A stretch of DNA of 64,000 nucleotides from Flavobacterium agri (GTDB lineage Bacteria > Bacteroidota > Bacteroidia > Flavobacteriales > Flavobacteriaceae): the NCBI RefSeq assembly GCF_013401995.1, contig NZ_JACBJI010000002.1, forward strand, positions 434,001 to 498,000, given 5' to 3'. Under the pieces are notes generated by a model. The model was not told the DNA's origin. It saw only the letters and a program-made list of their open reading frames with translations, and searched no databases. This document shows, in pieces, positions 50,408 to 60,200 of this stretch; position 1 is the stretch's first letter; every line of letters begins with the position of its first letter. The position numbers and the translations under genes were made by a program.

Positions 50408-51520
50408 TGTAACCACCTTATATGCCACGGTCTGCAACTCCAGGATCCGATCCAGATACGGCTGGTGCACGATTCGGTTTTTCAAAACGTCCAGGTCCCA
50501 AATGCCGCACTGGCAATACCCCGAGAGGTCGTCCCAATCAGGGCGATCGGTCACAGGATAGAGGCAGATGCCGTGAAAGTCTACGCCTTTGGCTACGGCC
50601 GCCGTACATTCGGCCATCACCTCATCGAGCCATTCGATGCGGCCTGAACCGAAATGGCCCGTCTCGGAAAGGAAAATCGGTTTGCCGTAACGCGCGTAGG
50701 CTTTTTTCAGAAGTCTCGAAAGAGGTGTACGTTCCTGCTGTTGGTCGGGCCACGCCAACGGACCGAAGGATTCGTACCATTGGCAATTCCAGTAATAATT
50801 GAATCCGAGGACATCGGCAAGAAGTTCCGAACCGCCCAATTCCGGGCACATCCGGCCCAAAATCATGTCCATCGCCTGGAATTGGTGGCTGTTGATGTCG
50901 TAAAGGTGCTCATCGGAGCAAAAATCGCTTTGGTGTATTTTCACCAAAGGCTCGACCAGCACGATGCGGCAATCCGGATCGGCAGCGCGCAACGCCCGTA
51001 TGCCCAAAATGGCCGCCTTGCACAAATGGTATTTCATGTCCCACCCGCTATTGACGGCAAACGGGACCGTACCTCTCACATCGCCCGAATGCCATGCCAG
51101 AAAACTGATTTCGTTGATCGGGACTACGAACAGCCGCTCTGTCGAATGTGCCTTGTGAAAAACCGCGAAAGCTTCGCACAATGCCGTGAACCGGTCACAG
51201 AAATGCGGATGCGTAGGATACAACCCGTCCGGATACCCGAAATGGACCAAATCCCAAACTTGTTGTATCCCATATTCGCGTGCGGCCTCGATGCGGTGGA
51301 GCACTTCGCCGAAATCGAAGCGTCCGGGTCGGCTTTCCACGGCGCTCCAGCAAATACCTTCGCGTACGGTTTTGATCCCGGCTTCGGCCAACAGTGCGTA
51401 ATCTTCACGAACGCGTACGTCGTGCTCGGTCTCGCGCAACAGGTTTATGCGCGTTCCCGAGCGGTTGATGTGATCGGCGCATTCGTATCCGCCCATTATG
51501 AAGGATCGGAAGAAACTCAT
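50405..51520 (-). CDS. Clan-A glycosidase-like protein (GH1-like) linked to UDP-galactopyranose mutase
   Basis: A 371-residue cytoplasmic TIM-barrel protein without signal peptide. The likely acid/base is Glu137 (VVPINEISFLAWHSG) and the likely nucleophile Glu286 (PIFLSETGHFG). The overall pattern is that of beta-glucosidase-related clan-A enzymes, but shorter than typical GH1 (about 450). Its start overlaps the mutase stop by 4 bp (ATGA), showing tight coupling. It may trim or remodel a galactose-containing glycan made by the two upstream enzymes. Substrate unknown. Confidence 0.75.
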   Translation of the reverse strand: MSFFRSFIMGGYECADHINRSGTRINLLRETEHDVRVREDYALLAEAGIKTVREGICWSAVESRPGRFDFGEVLHRIEAAREYGIQQVWDLVHFGYPDGLYPTHPHFCDRFTALCEAFAVFHKAHSTERLFVVPINEISFLAWHSGDVRGTVPFAVNSGWDMKYHLCKAAILGIRALRAADPDCRIVLVEPLVKIHQSDFCSDEHLYDINSHQFQAMDMILGRMCPELGGSELLADVLGFNYYWNCQWYESFGPLAWPDQQQERTPLSRLLKKAYARYGKPIFLSETGHFGSGRIEWLDEVMAECTAAVAKGVDFHGICLYPVTDRPDWDDLSGYCQCGIWDLDVLKNRIVHQPYLDRILELQTVAYKVVT

Positions 51521-52647
51521 GCGGCCGTGGTTTTCGGCAAGACCTGGAGCGAATCGAACAAGTCGAGCGCATTCTTGAAGGCCTGGTCCATGTTGAAATA
51601 CTTGTAGTTGGCCAGGCGGCCCACGAAATGCACGTCGGGCAGTTTGTCGGCTTCGATCTTGTACTGGGCGTAGATTTCCTGGTTGCGCGGGTTCGGAACC
51701 GGATAATACGGCTCGCCCTCGTCTACGGTAAATTCTTTTACCACGGTTGTTTTGCCCGATTTTTGGTTGCCGAAATGCTTGTATTCGATGATGCGCGTGA
51801 AATCCACGTCCGTTCCCGGATAATTCACGACGGAGTTTTCCTGGTAGAATTCCACCACATGCGTCTCCGAAACGAAATTGATCGAACGGTACTCGAGCTT
51901 TTCTACCAAACTATGCTTGAAATCGAAAAAGCGGTCGACAGGCCCGGTGTAAAAAAGTTTTTCGTATCCCGAAATCGAATCGGCGATGTCGAAATAATCG
52001 GTGTCGAGCAGAATTTCTATGTCGGGATGCTGCAGCATGTTCGCGAAAAGCTGGGTGTACCCGCCTTTTGGCAACGCCTGGTGCACATCCGAAAAATAAC
52101 GGTCGTCCAGGTTATGGCGTACGGGAATGCGGTTCAGCACCGAGGCATCGAGCTCTTCGGGATATTTGTCCCATTGCTTTTTGGTGTAATGACGGAACAT
52201 TTTCTCGTAAAGCGCCTCACCCACACGGTCCAGTACGGCTTCGCGTCCGTTTTGGGGATCGGCGAACGCGGTCCTGTTGCGTTCGAGCCAGTCCTGCATT
52301 TCGGCTTCCGAAGTGATCTTTTCGTCGAACAGCGTGTTCACGGTGGTGATGTTCACCGGGATCGGGACAGTCTTGTCGCCGACCCTGGCGACCACTTTGT
52401 GTTCCCAAGCGTACCAATCCGAGAAGCGGTTCACATATTCCCAAACGTCCCGTTCGTTGGTATGGAACAGGTGCGCCCCGTATTTAGAAACCAAAATACC
52501 GTTCCCGTCTACATAATCGTAGCAGTTCCCGGCGATGTGCGCGCGTTTTTCGATGACCAGGACTTTCTTTCCTGTCGAGGCGTAACGCTCGGCCAACACG
52601 GCACCGGAAATACCGGCGCCTATAATTACGATATCTGCTTTTCTCAT
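51517..52647 (-). CDS. glf: UDP-galactopyranose mutase
   Basis: A 376-residue FAD enzyme that converts UDP-galactopyranose to UDP-galactofuranose, the donor for galactofuranose in surface glycans. The FAD-binding GAGISGAVLAERYA (residues about 9-22), the KYGAHLFHTN block and the C-terminal GRLANYKYFNMDQA are hallmarks. Length is that of the bacterial family. The ATG at 52645-52647 is chosen because it overlaps the glycosyltransferase stop by 4 bp; a longer reading adds 17 residues without similarity. The gene overlaps the glycosidase by another 4 bp. Confidence 0.93.
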   Translation of the reverse strand: MRKADIVIIGAGISGAVLAERYASTGKKVLVIEKRAHIAGNCYDYVDGNGILVSKYGAHLFHTNERDVWEYVNRFSDWYAWEHKVVARVGDKTVPIPVNITTVNTLFDEKITSEAEMQDWLERNRTAFADPQNGREAVLDRVGEALYEKMFRHYTKKQWDKYPEELDASVLNRIPVRHNLDDRYFSDVHQALPKGGYTQLFANMLQHPDIEILLDTDYFDIADSISGYEKLFYTGPVDRFFDFKHSLVEKLEYRSINFVSETHVVEFYQENSVVNYPGTDVDFTRIIEYKHFGNQKSGKTTVVKEFTVDEGEPYYPVPNPRNQEIYAQYKIEADKLPDVHFVGRLANYKYFNMDQAFKNALDLFDSLQVLPKTTAA

Positions 52648-53768
52648 GACGCCGGTTGTTTCATTTGTTGCTTCATGGCCGAAACGGTCGCGTCCCAAGA
52701 GGTCTTTCGCAGTATTTCAGAATAGTCCGACGGATAACGGTCCGCAAAGGACAATATCCTGCTTATGGCCGATTTGAATCCCGACGCGCTGTCGACCAGT
52801 TCCACGCAATTGGAGTAATCGCGCACGACGTCGGAGATACGCGTGGAGATGATCGGTTTCCCCGCGGCCATATATTCCAATGTCTTGGTCGGGCTGATGA
52901 ATCTCGTGGCGTCGTTGAGCGCGAACGGCATCATGGCGATGTCGAACGCCTTGACGTAATTCGGCAACTCGGAATACGATTTGATCCCGAGATAATGGAT
53001 GTTCCCGGCACGCGGCAGTTCGTCTTCCCCGATTTTGGCCAAAGGACCTATCATCACGAACGATACCTCTGTGTTTTCAGAGGCCGTTTGCGAGAGCAGC
53101 CCCAAATCGATGCGCTCGTCTATGACGCCGAAATAGCCGACGATCGGATGCGGTATCGAAACGATGTCCTCAGGCGTCAGAATCCCGTTCAGGGCCTGCG
53201 CGAAATGCGGTTGGTCTACCGAGCTAGGGAAACAATGCACGTTCGGGTGCAGGTCTTTTTTGGATTCGAACAGCGATTTCCCGCCCGTAAAGACGACGTC
53301 GGCGCAACCGATCAGGAATTTTTCCTGGCTGATCAGCGATTGGGGCGCGCCCTTGAACAACGTCAGTTCGTCCATGCAGTCGTACACGATGCTGTCGAAT
53401 CCGATCTGGTCGATCAGCGGCGAGAAAGCGGCCGAATAGAACCATCCGACGGCGATGGAATCGCTCTTCATGTACTCCTTAAGCAGCGGCCCGATAGACT
53501 CTATGTCGCTGACGCGCGGCTGGAGCACGTGAAGCGTATCGGAAATATCGATACGTCTTGAGGTATTTTCCTCGTCCGGCGAAAATCCGATCGGTTCCTC
53601 GACAAAAAGGACACGGCGATCCCGGGAAAGGCGGCTGATGATATGTTGCGGACGTTGGTAGACGAATTCCCACCGCAAGTGGCAAAAAACGACTACATCA
53701 TATCCTTGGTTTTCTTGCTCCAGTTCATGCCCGGGCAACTCCGGCGCTGCGGTTTGCAGATTCTTCAT
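52644..53768 (-). CDS. GT4-like glycosyltransferase
   Basis: A 374-residue cytoplasmic GT-B glycosyltransferase. The N-terminal half has VVVFCHLRWEFVYQRPQHI, typical of a group found beside glf genes. The C-terminal donor-binding half includes GYFGVIDERIDLGLL, the ISPTKTLEYMAAGKPIIST nucleotide-sugar loop and IAMMPFALNDATRF. It probably transfers galactofuranose or a related sugar to a surface glycan. A TTG seven codons upstream is an alternative start. It is the first gene of a three-gene unit. Confidence 0.87.
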   Translation of the reverse strand: MKNLQTAAPELPGHELEQENQGYDVVVFCHLRWEFVYQRPQHIISRLSRDRRVLFVEEPIGFSPDEENTSRRIDISDTLHVLQPRVSDIESIGPLLKEYMKSDSIAVGWFYSAAFSPLIDQIGFDSIVYDCMDELTLFKGAPQSLISQEKFLIGCADVVFTGGKSLFESKKDLHPNVHCFPSSVDQPHFAQALNGILTPEDIVSIPHPIVGYFGVIDERIDLGLLSQTASENTEVSFVMIGPLAKIGEDELPRAGNIHYLGIKSYSELPNYVKAFDIAMMPFALNDATRFISPTKTLEYMAAGKPIISTRISDVVRDYSNCVELVDSASGFKSAISRILSFADRYPSDYSEILRKTSWDATVSAMKQQMKQPAS

Positions 53769-53981
53769 ATGGTGTGCGTATTGATACAACGAATAAATCC
53801 CGATCGATCCGGGAGCGCAGATGTGCTGGAAGTAATGGAGAAAAATGCGCGAAACGCGTAGAAAAGTCCTTCAGGCGTAACAACCTGTCTTGGGCATAAA
53901 TGGCATTACAAATTTAGGAGGCCGGCAGGCGATCCGGCTTACATGATTAAAGGCCACTGTGGCATCATTCGCGTCAGGCCG

Positions 53982-54006
53982 TAAAAAAACCCGCTTTGGA
54001 GCGGGT
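53982..54006 (-). terminator. Terminator for the catalase/ferritin-like unit
   Basis: ACCCGCT (53989-53995) and AGCGGGT (54000-54006) form a stem. On the minus strand it is followed by a T run (A run 53983-53989 on the plus strand), 19 bp past the stop at 54025. Confidence 0.9.
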
Positions 54007-54024
54007 CTGTGATTCGGGGGTCGT

Positions 54025-54576
54025 TTATTCGTCTTCGGACGAAGCATCGGCATTGACCGATCCGTTGGCGACATCGCTAAGAAGCGTGTCGGCTTCTTTT
54101 TCTTCCGATAAGGTTTGCGCCAGGATTTCGGCAGCATCGTTTTCGCCCAATGTCCTGGCGAACGACACCAACGTTCCGTAGGTCGCGATCTCGTAGTGTT
54201 CGACTTTCTGCGCCGCGGCGATTATACCCGCATCGCGCACCGGCCCGGGCACGGTTTCCTCGAGGATGTTTTCGCCTTCCTTTATGAGGCCGGCCATCGC
54301 TTCGCATTTTTTACCCTCAGCCTCTTCGCCGATGATGTCGAATATGTCTTCGAGCCGTTCCACCTGGTTGACCGTAACGGCCAGGTGGTCGTCGATAGCC
54401 GAAACCAGCGCAGGCGAGGTCGCGTTGTCGCGCATTTTCGGAAGCGCCTTTACCAATGCGTTCTCGGCCCAGTAAATGTCCTTGAGCGCATCGACAAACA
54501 AAAGTCTCAGGTTGGTTGCGGCGTCATTGGCCGGTTCTACTAGTTTTCCTTTTTCAAGGTTATTCTTGTTTTCCAT
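54025..54576 (-). CDS. YciE/YciF-type ferritin-like protein (DUF892)
   Basis: A 183-residue four-helix-bundle protein of the DUF892 family, related to the YciE/YciF stress proteins. The helices carry LRLLFVDALKDIYWAENALVKALPKM, IDDHLAVTVNQVERLEDIF and AAQKVEHYEIATYGTL, with Glu/His metal-site residues. Members bind a di-iron centre and are induced by general stress. The start is the ATG at 54574-54576; the longer frame runs back into the catalase gene. It is 7 bp downstream of the catalase stop, in one unit with it. It ends in an unusual acidic tail SVNADASSEDE. Confidence 0.9.
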   Translation of the reverse strand: MENKNNLEKGKLVEPANDAATNLRLLFVDALKDIYWAENALVKALPKMRDNATSPALVSAIDDHLAVTVNQVERLEDIFDIIGEEAEGKKCEAMAGLIKEGENILEETVPGPVRDAGIIAAAQKVEHYEIATYGTLVSFARTLGENDAAEILAQTLSEEKEADTLLSDVANGSVNADASSEDE

Positions 54577-54583
54577 GATTGTG

Positions 54584-56740
54584 TTATGAATATTCCAGGG
54601 CTTCACGCGCCCATATACGGTGCTGCGATACGGCAGCGATAAAATTTTCTGTAAAGGAACCCTTGTCGGAATCACCGAAGACCAGGCCTTCATCCGAACT
54701 TTCGGCTTTTTGGGCGAATCGCGTGCCCGACATCAGTTCGATGCCTTCGGCTTCGGCTCCTATGACCTTGCAGTGTTTGTAGGCCTCGTTGACGAAATCG
54801 AGTACGTCGTCGTTTTCAGACAGCACATTCAGGCCGAGTCCGCCGGGTACGTAAACCGCGTCGAACAGGACCGATGAAGCGGTCAGGAACGTGAAGTCGA
54901 CCGGCAATTGACCGCCTTTGTCCGTATCGATAAAACCGAGATGAGGTGCGATGATGCAAGCTTTCGCGCCTTCGGCAAGCAAAGCCGATTTCAGTGTCGC
55001 CACTTGTTCTTCTGAAACACCGTCGGCACAGACGAACGCGACCTTTCGCGACGAGATCGTGGGGGCGACGGTCGGATTTTTGATCATGCTCAACGCATCC
55101 GACGACTCCACGGCCTGCCGGCGGAATGCCGGCTCGTGTTTCTGGTGGTCGTCGTCTGCAGAAACGCCGTGGTTCATAGGTGTTTCGGGTTTTGCGGGGA
55201 CTTCCAGGCCAAGTCCTTTGGCTACTTCGGCGGCGAGGTCTCCGTCCACCTGAGACAAAAGCCCGAGCATCCTCACGCGGATCGCGGTGGTTTCGACTTT
55301 GCCCAATTCGAACCGCAGGGCACGCACGATATGCAGTTTCTCCACATCGGTCTGGCTGTCGAAAAACAGTTTCGCCTGGCTGAAATGGTCCGAAAAGCTG
55401 TCGCTGCGCTCGCGGACTTTGTGCGCGTCGATGCGTTCGTTGAAGCTGGAAAACCCGCCTTCGGCAATCTTGGCCTGGTACGGGCAGCCACCGCCGAGCG
55501 AGTTCGGATGATAACTCACGCGCCCGATGTTGATTTCCTGGCGCATGTGCCCGTCGCGCTGGTTGTTGTGCATCGTGCTGATCGTACGGTTGATCGGGAT
55601 TTCGTGGAAATTAGGGCTCCCCAACCGTGACAGTTGCGTATCGGTATACGAAAAAAGACGACCCTGCAACAGCGGATCGTTCGAAAAATCGATGCCCGGA
55701 ACGACGTGCCCCGGGTGGAAAGCGATCTGTTCGGTCTCGGCAAAGAAATTATCGGGGTTGCGGTTGAGCACCATTTTTCCGATCACCGTCACCGGGACGA
55801 TTTCTTCGGGAACGAGCTTGGTCGGATCCAAAAGATCGAAATCGAACTTGTCCTCGTCTTCGGCCGGGATCACCTGCACGCCGAATTCCCATTCGGGGAA
55901 ATGCCCCATTTCGATGGCTTCCCAGAGATCTTGTCGGTGAAAGTCGGGATTCTTGCCCGATATCTTCTGGGCTTCGTCCCAAACTACGGCATGCGTGCCT
56001 AATTTCGGCTTCCAGTGGAACTTCACGAAATGGGATTCGCCCTGTTCGTTGATGAGCCTGAAGGTATGCACGCCGAATCCTTCCATCATGCGGTAGCTTC
56101 TCGGGATGGCACGGTCAGACATGGTCCACATGATCATGTGCATCGATTCGGGCATGAGCGAGATGAAGTCCCAAAACGTGTCGTGTGCCGAAGCGGCCTG
56201 CGGGATCTCGTTGTGCGGCTCGGGTTTTACGGCATGTACCAGATCCGGGAATTTCGCCGCGTCCTGTATAAAGAATACGGGGATGTTGTTGCCCACGAGG
56301 TCGTATATGCCTTCATCGGTGTAGAACTTGACCGAAAATCCCCTTACGTCGCGGGCCAGATCGGTGGATCCTCTTGAACCCGCCACGGTAGAAAATCGGG
56401 TGAACACGGGCGTGCGCTTGCCTGCTTGCGACAGGAATCCGGCTTTTGTGAACTGCGGGATCGGGTTGGTCACCTCGAAATACCCGTGCGCGCCAGAACC
56501 TCTCGCGTGCACGATCCTTTCGGGGATGCGCTCGTGGTCGAAATGGGTGATCTTCTCGCGCAGGATGAAATCTTCGAGCAAAGACGGCCCGCGCTCGCCT
56601 GCTTTCAAGGAGTTGTTGTCGTCGTTGATCCTTACGCCCTGGTCGGTGGTCATGAATTTGTTGGCGGCGTCGGATTTATTCTGGAGCAGGTCTTTCTGTT
56701 TGCCTTCCTGCCCTTTTATGGGATGTTCCTGGTTCTTCAT
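54584..56740 (-). CDS. katE: Large-subunit catalase (HPII/KatE type)
   Basis: A 718-residue monofunctional haem catalase that converts hydrogen peroxide to water and oxygen. The essential His lies in RIVHARGSGAHG, the essential Asn in VGNNIPVFFIQDA, and the haem-ligand Tyr in RLFSYTDTQLSRL. The extra C-terminal flavodoxin-like domain (about 560-718: KVAFVCADGVSEEQV) marks the clade of HPII enzymes. The ATG at 56738-56740 starts MKNQEHPIKGQEG; a longer frame adds 19 residues unlike the family. It heads a unit with the ferritin-like gene. Confidence 0.95.
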   Translation of the reverse strand: MKNQEHPIKGQEGKQKDLLQNKSDAANKFMTTDQGVRINDDNNSLKAGERGPSLLEDFILREKITHFDHERIPERIVHARGSGAHGYFEVTNPIPQFTKAGFLSQAGKRTPVFTRFSTVAGSRGSTDLARDVRGFSVKFYTDEGIYDLVGNNIPVFFIQDAAKFPDLVHAVKPEPHNEIPQAASAHDTFWDFISLMPESMHMIMWTMSDRAIPRSYRMMEGFGVHTFRLINEQGESHFVKFHWKPKLGTHAVVWDEAQKISGKNPDFHRQDLWEAIEMGHFPEWEFGVQVIPAEDEDKFDFDLLDPTKLVPEEIVPVTVIGKMVLNRNPDNFFAETEQIAFHPGHVVPGIDFSNDPLLQGRLFSYTDTQLSRLGSPNFHEIPINRTISTMHNNQRDGHMRQEINIGRVSYHPNSLGGGCPYQAKIAEGGFSSFNERIDAHKVRERSDSFSDHFSQAKLFFDSQTDVEKLHIVRALRFELGKVETTAIRVRMLGLLSQVDGDLAAEVAKGLGLEVPAKPETPMNHGVSADDDHQKHEPAFRRQAVESSDALSMIKNPTVAPTISSRKVAFVCADGVSEEQVATLKSALLAEGAKACIIAPHLGFIDTDKGGQLPVDFTFLTASSVLFDAVYVPGGLGLNVLSENDDVLDFVNEAYKHCKVIGAEAEGIELMSGTRFAQKAESSDEGLVFGDSDKGSFTENFIAAVSQHRIWAREALEYS

Positions 56741-56840
56741 AGTGTCGGTTTGTGATGCATCAAAGGGACGCAAAATAAAACCGGCGCGGTTACACAATTC
56801 TACGGGAACGATATAGCATTAATGCATTTGGCTCAAAGTG

Positions 56841-58073
56841 TCAGATCCACCGGTTTATGACCCTGTTGAACGACAATCCCTGGACGACGACCGAAAACAC
56901 GACGATGAAAAAACTGCCTGAGATAATGAAGGGACGGTAAGGCGAATCGGGCAACGACAATGCAAGGGCGACCGATATGCCTCCGCGCAGCCCGCCCCAG
57001 GTCAGGATCTTGATGCTGCTGGCGTGCAGCTTCAACCTGTCGCGCAGTAACCTGATCGGGGCGGCGATACTCAACATGCGCGAAAAAAGCAATATGGCGA
57101 TCACACCGATCCCGCCCAAAAGCGAAAGGCCGTCCACCGATACCGATACCATCTGGAATCCCAAAAGCAGGAACAGTATGGTGTTGAGCAGGCCGTCGAG
57201 CAGTTCCCATATTTTTTCGAGGCTTCCGTGCATCCCGCCTATCTTGCGCTGGTCGAAAGACGAATCGGCGATGAGCAGGCCTGCGCAGACTACAGCCAGC
57301 GGTACCGAAAAATGGAACATGCTCCCGCATACCGACAAAACCAGCACCAGGCTCAGGGAGAGCATGACGATGTCTTCGAAGACTTTCATGCGGCGCATCA
57401 TTTGATTCGAGAGGTAGCCAAAAATAAGGCCCGCCGCCATACCGCCGATGATTTCGCGCAGTACGAGCGTCGTAATTCCTTTTAGCGAAAGGACGTTGTC
57501 TGCAGAAACCGTCAGGTCGAGGAAAATGAAGAACAGCACGATGCCTATTCCGTCGTTGAACAGGGATTCACCGTGTATGATGGTCCTCAGGTTGTCGGGC
57601 ACACGTGAAGTCTTGAGCAAAGCCGAGGCGGCGATCGCATCGGTCGGGGATATCAGGGCACCGAAAAGAAGGCAGTAGATGAACGGCGGGCTGCGGTCGA
57701 AAAAAGTCAGCCCCAACCAAAGCAAAGTCGCGAAAGCGAGGGCCGATATCATGACGCTCAACGTACTCAGCCATAGGATGCCCCTGACATTTTTCCTCAA
57801 TTTCGGGACGTCGGATTGGAGTGCCCCGGCAAACAACATGAAGCCCAGCATCACATCGAGCAATATCTTGGAAAAATCGACAGCACCCGAAAGGCGCGAT
57901 AAGAAAACCGCAGCCGCAGGAAACAAGCGGCTCGCGAATACGGCAAGTACCGATACCACGATCGACAGTACCATGATGCCTACCACACCGGGCAGTTTCA
58001 TCCATCGGGCGTTGATGTAGCCGAATAAGGTGCAGAGTACGCAAATCGCGGTGATGATCAGCAGGAAGTCCAT
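56841..58073 (-). CDS. CPA1-family cation/proton antiporter
   Basis: A 410-residue inner-membrane protein with about 12-13 membrane segments. Family marks are LLFGALISPTDAIAASALL with the Asp of the transport site, and SLFNDGIGIVLFFIF after it. A late WGGLRGGISVALAL with the Arg is typical of CPA1 (NhaP-like) Na+ or K+/H+ exchangers. The start is the ATG at 58071-58073, giving a normal first membrane helix. It is leftward, upstream of the catalase gene with a 100-bp gap, and divergent from the receiver at 58243. pH or salt homeostasis is likely. Confidence 0.9.
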   Translation of the reverse strand: MDFLLIITAICVLCTLFGYINARWMKLPGVVGIMVLSIVVSVLAVFASRLFPAAAVFLSRLSGAVDFSKILLDVMLGFMLFAGALQSDVPKLRKNVRGILWLSTLSVMISALAFATLLWLGLTFFDRSPPFIYCLLFGALISPTDAIAASALLKTSRVPDNLRTIIHGESLFNDGIGIVLFFIFLDLTVSADNVLSLKGITTLVLREIIGGMAAGLIFGYLSNQMMRRMKVFEDIVMLSLSLVLVLSVCGSMFHFSVPLAVVCAGLLIADSSFDQRKIGGMHGSLEKIWELLDGLLNTILFLLLGFQMVSVSVDGLSLLGGIGVIAILLFSRMLSIAAPIRLLRDRLKLHASSIKILTWGGLRGGISVALALSLPDSPYRPFIISGSFFIVVFSVVVQGLSFNRVINRWI

Positions 58074-58242
58074 GGGTTTCGTGAATGAATCCCTGATCGC
58101 GGCAATAGAGAGGAGGGGAGATTTACAAGGCAAAGATACGGGATTAGAGCCGATCGGGCTTCGTTGAACAAACGTTAAGGTTATTTTATAAGCCTTGACA
58201 AATTCCTGCGTTTGGCAGTAAATTGAGGTAAAATTCCTGGTT

Positions 58243-58704
58243 ATGATATTTTACGCAGATGATGACTACGAAGATTTGGAAATCTTTCGGGAGATCGCAG
58301 ATGAATTGAACGTCGAACTCGTTACCTTTAATGACGGATTGTCGCTGATCGAGCGGCTCAAAAATCCGCCGCCTACCCCAAGCCTGATTTTCCTCGACAT
58401 CAATATGCCGGGACACAACGGGCTCCAGATACTGGAAATGATCCGCTCCAACGACCATTGGAAGGACGTACCGGTGATCAGGTTCACCACCTCGGTGGGT
58501 GAGGACGTGATCAGGAGGAGCTTGTTTTTGGGCGCTACCTATTACCTGCCGAAAAACCCCGATTACCAAGGGGTGAAGCAATCGGTCAAGTTCGTCATCG
58601 GCCACGAATGGAAAGATTTCCTTCCGGAGGAAAAAACGTTCGTTCATCAAAAATCGTCCATGTTCGACCTGCCCTATGAATTCAAGAATGACCAAACCCA
58701 TTAA
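58243..58704 (+). CDS. Single-domain response regulator
   Basis: A 153-residue receiver without output domain: acidic pocket ADDDYEDLE, phospho-acceptor Asp in LIFLDINMPGHNG, Thr in VIRFTTSV and Lys in YYLPKNPDY. The C-terminal 25 residues are an extra tail. It lies 11 bp upstream of a GAF kinase and pairs with it. Confidence 0.92.
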   Translation: MIFYADDDYEDLEIFREIADELNVELVTFNDGLSLIERLKNPPPTPSLIFLDINMPGHNGLQILEMIRSNDHWKDVPVIRFTTSVGEDVIRRSLFLGATYYLPKNPDYQGVKQSVKFVIGHEWKDFLPEEKTFVHQKSSMFDLPYEFKNDQTH

Positions 58705-58715
58705 ACAGCCGAACC

Positions 58716-60020
58716 TTGGAAAAAGATCAGATCGCAAAGGAAGTAGAGGAAGTCGCCAAACTTCCGATCGTACAAAAAATCCTCGAATTAATCGCCACGA
58801 CCACGGGCATGAGGTTCGTCGCGATGGCAAAAGTGACGCCTTCGAAATGGGTAGCGCTTTCCGTCCTGGACAAGCTCGGCTACGGCGTGCAGCCCGGGGA
58901 TGAACTGGAATTGTTCGATACGCTGTGCAGCGAGGTGCGGGAATTCGAAAAACCCGTGGTCATCGACTATGTAGACCGGGACGAGCACTATAAGGACCAT
59001 GCCATCCCGAAAACCTTCGGGTTCCAAAGCCACATATCGGTGCCCATCATCCGCGGAGACGAGAATTTCTATGGCACGCTTTGTGCCGTCGATCCCGAGC
59101 CGAATGACCTCAAGAACGAAAAGACCCTGTCGCTGTTCGCGTTTTTTGCCGACCTGATATCCGATCACCTGGAAATCGTCGATTTGCTGAAGTCGAGCAA
59201 CAAGGACCTCAAGAACCAGGTCAAGATTTCCAATACGCTCGAAGGGATCATACATTCAAGGACGTCCGATTTGAAGAAAAACGTGCGCGAGCTGGCAAGG
59301 TCCAACCAGGAACTCAAGGAATTCAGCTCGATCGCGAGCCATGACCTGCAGGAACCCTTGCGCAAGATACAGACCTACATCAGCTTCATCGAACAGAACG
59401 AAAGCACCGGCCTTACCGAAAAGGCCCAAGCTTATTTTGCCAGGATACAGCACGCCGCCGAGCGCATGAGAAGCCTGATCAACGATCTTTTGGCGTATTC
59501 CGTGGCCCAAAACGTGCCTTCGCATTTTGAAACCGTAAACCTCGGGAGCATCATTTCCGACGTCACCGAAACCCTGAGTGAGGAAATCGGCTCCAAGAAC
59601 GCGACGCTGCGCATCGGAGATTTATGCGACGTTACCGTATTCCCGTACCAGATCCGGCAACTTTTCCAGAACCTTATCGGCAATTCCCTTAAATATTCCA
59701 GCCAGGACCGGCCGCCGGTGATCGAGATATACTCGGCCAAAATCCTCGGAAAAGACATCGATCCCGATTTTGACCCCGACAGGATGTATTGCAGGATCAC
59801 GATCAAGGACAACGGCATCGGCTTCGACCAGCAATACGCGTCCAAGATATTCAAAGTCTTCGAGCGGCTGCACGGCAAGACCGATTATTCGGGAACCGGG
59901 ATCGGGCTGGCCATCGTGAGGAAGATCGTCGAGAACCACGAAGGCTTCATCAGCGGCAAGGGCGAGTTGGGCGTAGGTGCGGAATTCAACGTGTTTTTGC
60001 CGTTGGATTTCAAGGCGTAG
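58716..60020 (+). CDS. GAF-domain histidine kinase
   Basis: A 434-residue soluble kinase. A GAF domain (about 15-165: MRFVAMAKVTPSKWVALSV, GFQSHISVPIIRGDENFYGTLCA) senses an unknown small molecule or a bilin-like chromophore. A coiled coil follows, then HisKA (His near 209 in IASHDLQEPLRKIQTY) and the ATPase (NLIGNSLKYSS, IKDNGIGFDQQ, GTGIGLAIVRKI). The start is TTG at 58716; no ATG lies before the GAF domain. Receiver and kinase form one unit. No DNA-binding output is encoded nearby. Confidence 0.9.
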   Translation: MEKDQIAKEVEEVAKLPIVQKILELIATTTGMRFVAMAKVTPSKWVALSVLDKLGYGVQPGDELELFDTLCSEVREFEKPVVIDYVDRDEHYKDHAIPKTFGFQSHISVPIIRGDENFYGTLCAVDPEPNDLKNEKTLSLFAFFADLISDHLEIVDLLKSSNKDLKNQVKISNTLEGIIHSRTSDLKKNVRELARSNQELKEFSSIASHDLQEPLRKIQTYISFIEQNESTGLTEKAQAYFARIQHAAERMRSLINDLLAYSVAQNVPSHFETVNLGSIISDVTETLSEEIGSKNATLRIGDLCDVTVFPYQIRQLFQNLIGNSLKYSSQDRPPVIEIYSAKILGKDIDPDFDPDRMYCRITIKDNGIGFDQQYASKIFKVFERLHGKTDYSGTGIGLAIVRKIVENHEGFISGKGELGVGAEFNVFLPLDFKA

Positions 60021-60200
60021 GGTTAGGGTAGTTCGGGCTTAAGTCGCTTATATTCGGATTAGGGCAAAGGCAAGTATGGTTTGTTTAACAAGGGCGGTGA
60101 ACGACTATGAAAAGTGTGCCAAACGGCTTATATTTACTTTTTGGGAAATGGCGTCTGGTAAGCCGGGAAGCGATATTGGTCCCTTAAACTTAAGCAGGAT

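Noticed and set aside
54577..54693. 39-codon extension of the ferritin-like protein
   Set aside because: It runs into the end of the catalase gene and does not resemble the family; the ATG at 54576 starts the conserved part.
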